DNA of 41,223 bases, from assembly GCF_001884105.1 (NCBI RefSeq), contig NZ_MACI01000008.1:1-41223 (forward strand), given 5' to 3'. Within the stretch, counting starts at the first letter, position 1; each line of letters begins with the position of its first letter. This stretch comes from Bacillus luti. GTDB lineage: Bacteria; Bacillota; Bacilli; Bacillales; Bacillaceae_G. A program made the translations under genes and the position numbers. The notes under the pieces are model-generated. The model was not told where the DNA came from, did not search any database, and worked only from the letters and a program-made list of their open reading frames with translations. Below are positions 24,301 through 36,300 of the stretch, piece by piece.

Positions 24301-27300
24301 GATCCAAACGCTTCACCTGTAAATAAAAGTACTACTTCCACTACTACATTTACCCAAGTAAATGATGCGAATGTCATTTCAACAAAAACAGTGGATCGAG
24401 CTTTCGCTACCGTTGGAGATATATTAATATACACTGTTATTTTAACGAATGCAGGAAGTGTTTCTGCTAATAATCCAACTTTCATAGATACAAATCCAGA
24501 TGGAACTACCTTTATCCCAAACACTTTCCTTATTAATAATGTGCTACAAAATAACGCAGATCCGAACATTGGTGTTCCCTTGCCTGCCATTCCTGCAAAC
24601 GGCTCAATTACCGTCTCTTATCAAGTAACTGTCACCTCTTTACCAACACAAAATCCAACAATAAATTCATCTAGTACACAGTATAGTTTTATTTTAAATC
24701 CAGGCGATCCGCCAACTATAGAAACATCTTTAAGTAACACTGTAAGTACACAAATCAACTTAGCAAATGTAGTTATTGTCAAACAGGTAGACTTAACTAT
24801 TGCTGATGTTGGGCAACCAATCACATACACAATTGCTTTAGCTAACTCCGGAAATACTCCAGCAAATAATGTAGTCGTTACCGATATACTCCCTCCTGGC
24901 ACAACTCTCGTACCAAATAGTACTTTTATAGGCGGTGCTTTACAGCTAGGTGCGGATCCAAGTGTCGGTCTTCAAGTTGGTACTATTCCAGCAGGCGGAA
25001 TTACAACAATTGTTTTCCAAATTAGTGCAAATAGTTTACCTTCACCAAATCCAGTTCAAAATAGTGCTGCACTTCAATATAGCTTTATCGCCGATCCAGT
25101 TTTACCTGCTGTTGTGAGAAATGCTACTAGTAATATAGTAACCACACAAATTAATACTGCTAATATTGTAACTACGAAGCTAACGAGCACAAACTTTGCT
25201 GATGTTGGCGATTCTATAACGTATACAACTACTTTAACGAACAACGGAAATATTTCTGCTTCTAATGTAACGTTTACAGATATCATTCCAGCCGGTACTA
25301 GCTTCATTCCTAATACAGTAACGATTAACAATGTCCCTATAGCCAATGCAAATCCTGCTAACGGCATCTTGATTGGTACGATAGGACCGAATTCATCACG
25401 TACTGTTGCATTCCAAGTTTCTGTACCAACTATCCCTGCTATAAATCCGATTACGAATCAATCAGGCACTACATTCCAATACACGTACGATCCATCCAAA
25501 CCAGCTGTAATGCAGATGGTTGCTTCTAACACTGTACAGACAACTATTAATAACGCCTCTATTACCGCTGTAAAATCTGCTGACAAACAGTTTGCCAATA
25601 TAAATGATATTATTACGTACACGACTACTTTAACGAATAATGGGAACGTTCTAGCATCAAATGTAATTTTTACAGATGTTATTCCAAACGGGACATCGTT
25701 TATTCCTAATAGTGTAACAGTAAACGGCAATACACTCCCTAATACAAACCCAGCAAGCGGAATTGCAATTGACCCAATAAACCCTAATACAAGTTCAACA
25801 ATCTCATTTCAGATAAAGGTAAACTCCATACCTAGTCCAAATCCAATCCCGAATCAAAGCAATACAATATACCAATATATCGTAAATCCTAACTTACCTC
25901 CTGCTTCCGCCAATGCGCTAAGCAATCTAATAACAATTCAAATTAATAACGCTACAATCATCGCTACGAAGTCAGTGAATACACCGACAGCTGCAATTGG
26001 TGATATCGTTACCTATACGATTGCAGTTACGAACACAGGGAATATCCCTGCTAGTGCTACAGTTTTAACAGATGGACTCGGTGCAGGCGCTTCATTTGTC
26101 CAAAACTCTGTAACTATCGATAATATTCCGCAGCCAGGGTTAGATCCATCACTTGGTATTCACTTAGCAGATATTCCATCAGGAGATACTGTATTCATTA
26201 CTTTTCAAGCCCAAATTTTAGCGATACCACCTAGTGGTACATTAACAAATAATGCTCTTGTAAATTATGAGTATACCGTGAACCCAAACCAATCACCTGC
26301 TGTTGGTAGTACAATTACGAATACGACGGTTACTCCAATTATTGATGCTACTTTAGTTTTAAATAAAAATGCGAGTACAACTTTCGCTACGATTGGTGAT
26401 ACGATTACATTCACTTCATCTGTTACAAACACAGGAAACACTACTGCAAACAACATCGTTTTTACAGATACAATTCCAAACGGTACTGCCTTTGTCCCAA
26501 ATAGCTTTAAGATAAATGGTGTAACCGTCCCGAATGCAAATCCACAAAACGGTATCAATATTGGTAACTTGAATGCAAATGCATCGATTACACTCAGTTT
26601 TCAAGTAAAGATTACAACGCTTCCAAACCCTAATCCAATTCCGAACAAATCATCGCTTCAATATAGCTTTATTGTTGATATAAATGAGCCGCCTGTTTCA
26701 CGAACAGTTCAATCCAATAAAACTTTTACACAAGTAAATACCGCTTCCGTTATCGCAACAAAAACTGCAAGCAGTGCATTTGCTGCTGTTGGAGATACAC
26801 TTACGTACACAACTACCCTCACTAATAGCGGAAATACTACTGCAAATACACCTGTCTTTATCGATATATTACCACCTGAACTTTCATTCGTTCCTGATAG
26901 CGTACAAATTAACTCCATCCCACAACTTGGATTTAGGCCAGATAGCGGGATTTCTTTAGACTCAATTCCAGTTGGAGGAACGACAACAATTAGCTTTCAA
27001 GCTATCGTTGGCTCAATACCAACTACAAATCCAACATTGAACCAATCTAGCACAACATACTCTATCATTGTTGACCCTACTCAGCCACCAGTGACAGAAA
27101 CAGCTACAAGTAATCCAACTTTAGTTCAAATTAACGAAGCAATCATTCAAGCAACGAAAAGTGTGGATCGACTATTTTCTGACGTCGCACCTGGAAATTC
27201 ATTTTTAACGTATACTGTTTTATTAGAAAATATAGGGAACACAACTGCTACTAATATCCTTTTTACAGATCCGATTCCAAATAATACAGTATTTATAGAG

Positions 27301-30300
27301 GATAGCGTTCGAGTAGGTGGAGTTTTATTACCTGGAGTAAATCCAGCTAACGGGATACCGATTGGGGATATTATTGCAGGAGATTTTATAAACGTTACCT
27401 TCCGTGTGCAAGTAGTTAGCATCCCAAATCCTATTTTTACAATCGGACCTGGAGGACCAAACTCACCAGTTGTAAACGGCGCTTCCATTGATTATCAATT
27501 TATGACAGGACCTAATTTACCACTTGTTTCACGAAATACGACATCTAATTCTGTTTCGACACAAATAAATTCTGGGGAAGTTGTGGCAATCAAATCTGTA
27601 GATAAAACTTTCGCAACGATTGGCGATACAATTTCTTATACAATTACATTAAGTAACCCTGGAAATGTCACTTCACAAAATATAATTTTCACAGATATTT
27701 TACCTGAAGGAACAACATTTCTTTCCGGAACACTTACAAACAATTCTGGTACACAGCAAATTGGAAATCCAGCTAACGGGATTCAAATTGAAAATATAAA
27801 CCCAAGTGAAACGACCATTATTACTCTCAATGTACTTGTTACAAACATTCCAAGTATAAATCCCATTTCTAATTTTAGTTCTGTACAATTTGCACATGTG
27901 GTCGATCCTAGCCAACCTGCCGTAACACAAACGAATGTATCGAATGCTGTTTCGACAACAATTAATAGTGCAATATTAACAACCCAAAAAAGTGCTGATA
28001 AATCTATCATTTCTGTTGGAGATACTGTTACGTACACAACTACGATTACAAATACAGGAAATACACCAGCAACGAATATTACATTTACGAGCGCAATTCC
28101 AGCTAGCACTACCTTTATACCAAACTCAGTCACAATAAATGGAAATCAGCAATTTGGTGCGCAACCAGCACTTGGAGTAACTATACCAAATATCGCTCCA
28201 GGTGATACAGTAACCGTTACTTTCCAAGTAAATGTTCTTTCTGTTCCTCCTTCAAGTTCAATTATGGGTAATGACACAATTTTATATTCTTATACTGTTG
28301 ATCCAAACGGAACTCCTGTTTCAACTTCTACTTCAACGAATATCGTTACAAACCCTGTACAAGATGCTATGATAACAATGATAAAATCAGTCGATCAAAC
28401 ACTTGTAACACTAAGTGATACCATTACCTATACGACGATTTTGATGAATACCGGTAATACAAATGCAACTAATATTACTTTCACTGATCTTATACCAGAT
28501 GGTACAACATTTATTACTGATAGCGTTACAATAGACGACATCACACAAATAGGACTCAATCCTAATACAGGTATAACAATTGGATCAATTGCTCCTAACA
28601 GCTCCATATCTATATCATTCCAAGTTATAGCTACTTCTACACCAGTTCAAAATCCTATCGCAAATGTAGCTACTACTTCTTACTCTTTTATCGCTGATCC
28701 AAGTGCACCAATTGTTACAAGAACTGCAACTTCCAACACAGTGTTTACTACAATGAATACCGCTACCATCCTTTCATCAAAACAAGTGGATAAATCATTT
28801 AGTCATATTGGAGACACACTCACTTATACTGTTACTTTAACAAACAACGGAAATTCATCTGCACAAAATGTTATTTTCACAGATACTATGCCGAGCGGAA
28901 CTACATTTATTGCAAACTCATTTTCTATTAATGACATTCCTCAAAGTGGCGCGAATCCAGTGAATGGTGTAAATATTGGCCCTATAACAGCCGGGTCTAC
29001 ATTAAATGTTTCCTTCCAAGTAAATGTGACCTCCTTACCAACTGAAAATCCCATTGTAAATTTCTCATCGACATCGTATCAATTAGTCTCACCACCTGAT
29101 GCAGAAACTTCTATTAGTAATCCTGTTTCCACGCAAGTGAAAGAAGCTATATTATCCATGACGAAAAATGAAAGTGTATCCTATGCTGATATCGGGCAAA
29201 CTGCTTTTTACACTACTTCTATTACCAATCTAGGAAATACCGATGCAACTAACATTGTATTCACAGACATATTACCAAGTGGACTCACATTTGTTCCTAA
29301 CACATTAACTGTCGATGGCGTGTTACAACCTAATGCGAATCCAAATACAGGTGTATTACTTGCCACACTTCCACCGAGTGAAATATATAGTATTGTTTTT
29401 CAAGTTACAGTGAATAGCATTCCCACTAGTAACCCAGCACCAAATACAGCATCAACGACGTATGAATTTACTGTCGATCCTGTTAATCCTCCCGTTTCAA
29501 GTACAGCTACTTCCAACACTACACTTCTTCAAATAAACAACGCAAATATTATAAGTACAAAAACAGCAGATCTTCCTTTCGCGGATGTTGGTAATACAAT
29601 AACATTTACACTTAACCTCCCTAATACCGGGAATGTGGCTGCAACTGATGTTACCGTTATCGATATACTTGATAGCAATTTAACTTTTGTTCCAAACAGT
29701 TTCACAGTTAATGGGCAAACCATTCCAAACGCTGATTTATCTACTGGCGTAAATATAGGTTCCATTAATGGTGGTAATGCGGCAATCGTCACATTCCAAG
29801 CAACTGTTACTACACTTAATCCAATCTCTAATTCTGCTTCTATCACATATCATTATGTCGTTGATCCTAGCCAGCCATCTATTACAACTTCTAATCAATC
29901 TAATACAACGACTACGCAAATTAATAGTGCTATCCTTACTGCACAAAAAAATTCAAATGTATCAACGGTAGATATCGGGCAAGATATTATCTACTCCGTT
30001 ACAATTACAAATAGCGGAAATGTTAATGCTACGAATGTTATTTTCACCGACCTTATTCCAGACGGAACGTCATTTGAACCGAATAGTTTTACACTTAACG
30101 GAACTACCATCCCCAATGCAGATATCGTTACGGGGGTTCCAATTGGTGATATCGCGCCGAACCAGTCTGTCATCGTAGCATTTCATATTAATGCCAATGA
30201 AATTCCACCTATAAATCCAATTACTAATCAAGCTAGCGTTAGCTTCCAGCATATCGTTAATCCAGCTAATCCACCAGTTTCAAAAAATATTACTTCTACT

Positions 30301-33300
30301 ACTGTTTCAACAAAAATCGAAAGTGCAATTTTAAACACGATTAAAATCGGGGATAAAGCTTTTGCAACGATTGGTGATACGATTACGTATACAACTACGA
30401 TTACGAACACAGGTAATATTCCTGCTAACAATGCTATTTTCTCAGACCCTTTACCAACATGGACACAATTTGTTGCAGGATCAGTTATTGTTGACGGTAC
30501 TCCGTTACCATCCGCTTCTATCATTGACGGTGTTGGTATAAATACAATCAATCAAAATCAAACTGTAACAATCATATTCCAAGTTCAAATTGTAAGCAAT
30601 CCAACAACATTCACTCCTGAACTTCAAAACTTAGGATTTGTGAATTTCCAATATAACGTAGGCAATGCATTACAGGCTCAGCCTGGCAACGTGGAAACGA
30701 ACGTCTTCGTTACTTCTATTAATTCAGCAATACTTTCAGCTGTAAAGACTGCTAGTACAGCCTTTGCGAATATTGGAGACACGATCACTTATACAGTTTT
30801 CATTCAAAATAGCGGCAATACAAACGCTACGAATGCAAATTTCTCAGACCTCATTCCAGTAGGAACGACCTTTGTTGAAAATAGTTTTGCTGTAAATGGA
30901 AGTACCATTCCAGGTGCAAATCCAAATAACGGAGTTACTATCGGAACCGTTAGCGCGGGCAGTTCCTTAACTGTTACTTTCCAAGTCATAGTTACATCTA
31001 CTCCACCTTCAAATCCAATTACAAACGTTGCATCTATTCAATTCGCATTCACCGTTGATCCGGCTGCTCCTCCTGTTACAGGCACAATACATTCTAATAG
31101 CGCTTCAACACAAATTAATAACGCGACTGTTACAACTGTTTTAGAAGCAAATCGAGCAATCGTATCTATCGGAGATGTAATTACGTATACAGCAAAATTA
31201 ACAAATACCGGAAACTTCCCTGCAAACTCTGTATTACTCATTAACGGCGTTCCTGAAGGAGCATCATTTGTTCCAAATAGTGTTACACTCAACGGGATTT
31301 CACTTCCAGATGCAAGTCCAACTCTCGGTATTCCAGTTGGTATTATCGCACCAGGTGATTCTGCTACTATTACGTTCCAGTTTCTTGTAAGCTCTATTCC
31401 ACCGCAAGGAGCAATTATAAATCAAGCACTTACAAGTTACACGTATATTGTCGATCCGAGTCAACCTCCAGTTACAGCAACATCCTCATCTAATACGGTT
31501 AATACAGCTGTCGTTGATGCATCGTTATCCGCAATTAAAAATACAGATTCTCTCGTACAATCTACTAACGGTACAATCACTTACACAGTAGTCGTTCGAA
31601 ATAACGGAAATACAACTGCCAATGCAGTTACTTTAACAGATTTAGTCCCAGAAGGAACTGCATTTATTCCGAATAGCGTAACCATTAATAGCGTTTCCGT
31701 TCCAAATGCCAATCCTAACGTAGGAATACTATTAAACTCCATCGCACCATCAGAAATCGTCACCGTTACATTCCAAGCTATCGTCCAATCCATTCCAATT
31801 GTGAATCCAATCTCTAATACAGCCCGTATTGACTATACTTTTATCGCTGATCCAGCCGCACCTATTGTCTCTCGAACAATTACGTCTAATCCAGTTTTTA
31901 CACAAATTTCGGACGCGAATATTCTTTCTTTAAAAGCAGTCAATGCACAACAAGCAACAACAGGTGATATTTTAACTTATACGATAACACTAGAAAATAC
32001 CGGAAATATTCCAGCTACGAATCTCATATTTTCAGATACTATTCCAGAAGGGACTACATTCGTAGAAAATAGTTTCACACTTAACGGGACAGCTATACTT
32101 GGTGCAAATCCAAATGCAGGTGTTACTTTGCCTAACCTAGCAGCAAACGCTACTCACCTTATTTCGTTCCAAATTCTTATTAACGATCCATTCTCGCAAG
32201 AATCGATTACAAATCATTCCAATACAGCATATACAATTCAACCAGACCCAGGGCAACAACCTATTACTGAAACATCTACAAGTAATATCGTCAATACAAA
32301 TTTCGTGCAAGCACAATTAACAATTATAAAAACATCCAATCCAATAGCTGTAGATATTGGTGGAACTATACTTTATATTTCTGAAGTGAAAAATATCGGA
32401 AACGTTGACGCAATAAATACTATTTTCACAGATTCTATTCCGGCTGGTACTACATTCGTTCCAGATACTGTCACAATTAACGGTGTCTTGCAGCCAGGTG
32501 TAAATCCAGAAAACGGAATACCGATTGGAACGATTCCATCAAACGGTTCCAAAACGATACTATTTCAAGTACAAACGAATAATCCACCTACTGAAACCGA
32601 AATTATAAATCAATCATTTGCAACTTACCAATATGTAAGTATTCCTACAGCTCCACCAGTGAATCGCTCTGCAAACTCTAATATCGTTACAACATCACTT
32701 CAAAATGCAAATATTATTTCTGTTAAACAGGCGAATGTTACTTTCGTATCCATCGGGCAAAATATTACCTACACAAATACACTACAAAATACCGGAACCG
32801 TTCCAGCTAACAATACAGTGTTCATTGACAACATTCCAGAAGGTACTATATTCATTGAAGATAGCTTATCAATAAATAATGTGATTCAGCCTGGTGCGAA
32901 TCCAGAAAACGGAGTAACTCTCGGCACGATACAACCAAATGTAACAGTCACTATTTCATTCCAAGTGCAACTTACAAATATACCTTCTGGCAACACAGTC
33001 ATTAACATTTCAGACACTTCGTACGAATACCAAATTGAACCTAGTTCCCCTATTATTCAGCGTAGATCGTTATCAAATGCAGTAAACACAGAAGTGCGGA
33101 CAGCAAATGTTAGCGCAATTAAATCCGCCAATAGATCCATTACACGTCTCGGCCAAATCATCACATATACAGTCGCAGTTACAAATGCTGGTACAGTACC
33201 TATTACAAATACTCTCCTAATCGACGCAATTGCAGCTGGGACCATATTCGTTCCAAATAGTATCCTTGTAGATGGCATACCAAGACCGGACGAAAATCCA

Positions 33301-36300
33301 ATTACCGGTATCAATCTTGATATAACACTTCCAAATAATACGATTATTGTTACGTTTCAAGTAAATGTAATCTCTATACCTTCACAAAATAATATTAATA
33401 ATACCGCTGTTATTCACTATGAATATCAACCGGAACCAAGCGCACCACCAATCTCAGAAACGACCTCTTCCAATACTACAAATATACAATTTATTGATGT
33501 TATTCTTACCGCTACAAAATCCGCTAATAAAGTATTAGCTAATATTGATGAAATCATTGAATATACAGTATTCATTCAAAATAACGGATCAACTACAACT
33601 AACTCCATCTTTTTTACAGATACTATAGAAGATGGAACAGTATTTATTCCGGGAAGTGTCATAGTTAACAATACCGTCCTTCCTGCAGCAGATCCGAATA
33701 TCGGCTTTTCCATTCCTAATGTCGCATCAGGCCAATCGGCTACAATAACGTTCCAAGTTTCCGTTACGAATTTACCTGCTGTAAATCCAACACCTAATAC
33801 TGCAAACATCGTCTACGACTTTATTTTCAATCCTGACTTTGCACCAATTCAAAAATCTACTACTTCCAATACTACTTTCGTTCAAATTAATGATGCTGAT
33901 ATCGTTTCACTTAAAGCTGTTGATTTGACCTTTGTAACGATTGGTGACATTTTAACTTATACAACAACTTTAACGAACACAGGAAATACGGATGCCACTG
34001 CTGTTGTATTTACAGACAATATACCTGATGGAACAACCTTTATTGACGGTAGCGTTTTAGTAAATCATATTCCTCAGCTTAACGCCAATCCAAGTACTGG
34101 TATACTTGTAGGAACAATTGCTCCTAACATTTCTATCCCAGTCACGTTTTCCGTTACTGTGGTATCTCTTCCAGCTAGCAACCGTATTCAAAACCAATCC
34201 ACTTCTCGTTATACGATAAATAGTGAAGAACAAGTATCGACTAGTAATATTACCTTAACTGAAGTCATTTCTGCCAATGTAATTGCGACCAAAACTACAC
34301 CTATCCAATACGCTGACCTACAAACTATAATCCCCTATACAATTTCCATCATAAATAACGGGAATATACAAGTGGAAAACATTCTTGTTACAGATATCAT
34401 TCCAGCAAATACGAGCTTTATAGAGAATAGTGTTATTGTAAATGGAAATGCTCGTCCAAATGATAATCCACTTAGCGGGATACAACTTGATAACATTCCG
34501 CCTAATACAACAGCAACTGTTCTATTCCAAGTACGGGTTACTTCGATTCCACAAACAAATCCAATCTCTAACACAAGTACAGTTGAATATCAATACACTG
34601 TACCGAATCGACCCCCAATTACAGAAACTATTATTTCATCAGCTGCCACAACAGCAATTAATCACGCGAATTTGAGTAGTAATAAAGTTGTTGACCTTGC
34701 ATTTGCAACAGTCGGTGATACGTTAACATATACGATTACACTAAATCAAACTGGTAATGTTTCAGTAAATGATGCAGTCATTCAAGATATCATTCCTCAA
34801 GGTACTACGTTTATAGAAAATAGCGTTATTGTAAACGGAGAAACGCTTCCGGGAGTTAGCCCAGTAAGTGGCATACCAATTGGTACTATACTTGTCGGTG
34901 GCAATGCTATCGCTTCATTCCAAGTTACTGTGACTTCTATTCCAACGCCAAATAAACTAGACAACAAAGCAATTACTACTTTTAAATATATAGCCAACCC
35001 AAATAGCTTACCTGTTACAAATACGACTACAACAAACACAGTCACAACAACCGTCCAAAATGATAATGTCATTGCTATGAAGTCTGTTGATGTCATGCAT
35101 GCCTTACCTGGTCAAACTTTAACGTATACAATTACGATTACGAATAGCGGTAATATAACGATTGAAGATCTTCTTGCCACAGACATCGTACCAGTAGATA
35201 CAACCTTCGTTACTGGCAGTGTTACGATTAACGGAATTAATCAGCCTAATGCAAATCCCGAAAACGGTATCACGTTAGATAATCTTGCTCCTAATAAAGC
35301 TGTTATTATTACGTTCCAAATCACAATATCGGCTTCTACTCTTCAATCCGCAATAAATAACGATGCTTCTATTTCTTATGCTGTTACCATTGATCCAACC
35401 GAACCACCTATTACAATTACAAAGCAAACAAATATCGTTACAACGACAATCGTTGACCCAATGGTTATCATTGAAAAAACTGCTGACAAATCTATCGTCG
35501 TTATAGGAGATAGTATTACATTCACATTAAAGATAGTTAATCATTCCCCAATTCCTACAATAAATACTTCCGTTTTAGATATCATTCCAGCTGGTACAAC
35601 ATTTATAGAAAATAGCGTAACAATTAACGGTACCCAAATCCCTAATATTCGTCCAGACACTGGTATGAATATCGGCGCTTTACCTGCAGATGAAGTAGCA
35701 ACGATAACATTTCAAGTTCTCGTCACTTCTATTCCTTCAAACAGTACAATTATCAATTCCGCAACAGTTACAGCAGCTTTCCAATTGACACCACAAGATC
35801 CGATTATTACTTTCATTGTTAATTCAAACATTGTACGCATACCAGTTCAATTTATTACTGCAGCAGTAATAAAAAATGCTTCCGTCAGCTCAGCTTATTT
35901 AAATCAATATTTTGATTATACGGTGCGTATTACGAATACTTCTGATATTTCACTTGCAAATGTTTCTCTACAAGATACCATTCCAGCAGGTTTACAATTT
36001 ATGAACGGCACCGTCTTTATTAAGGGCGAACGTTCTCCGCTAGCGAATCCAAATATCGGTTTCCTAGTCGCTACTAATTTGGAACCAAACGAAACACTTA
36101 TCGTGTTATTCACAGTACAAGTGATAAGTCCACCTGTTAATAATGAATTTATAAACAGTGCAAATGTTTCTTTACAACTTCAAACCACTCCTACAGATCC
36201 ACCAATTACAGTAACCGTTACAAGTAACGAAAATATCGTCACCTTTATTCAAGACAATCCAAATGAAACACTTCCAAATTTAAATTGCTTCTTTGACGGG

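Noticed and set aside
22390-36113. Many open frames on the minus strand inside the giant gene
   Set aside because: They come from the biased Asn/Thr/Val/Ile codons of the DUF11 repeats. They lack ribosome sites, and their products resemble each other because the sense repeats do.
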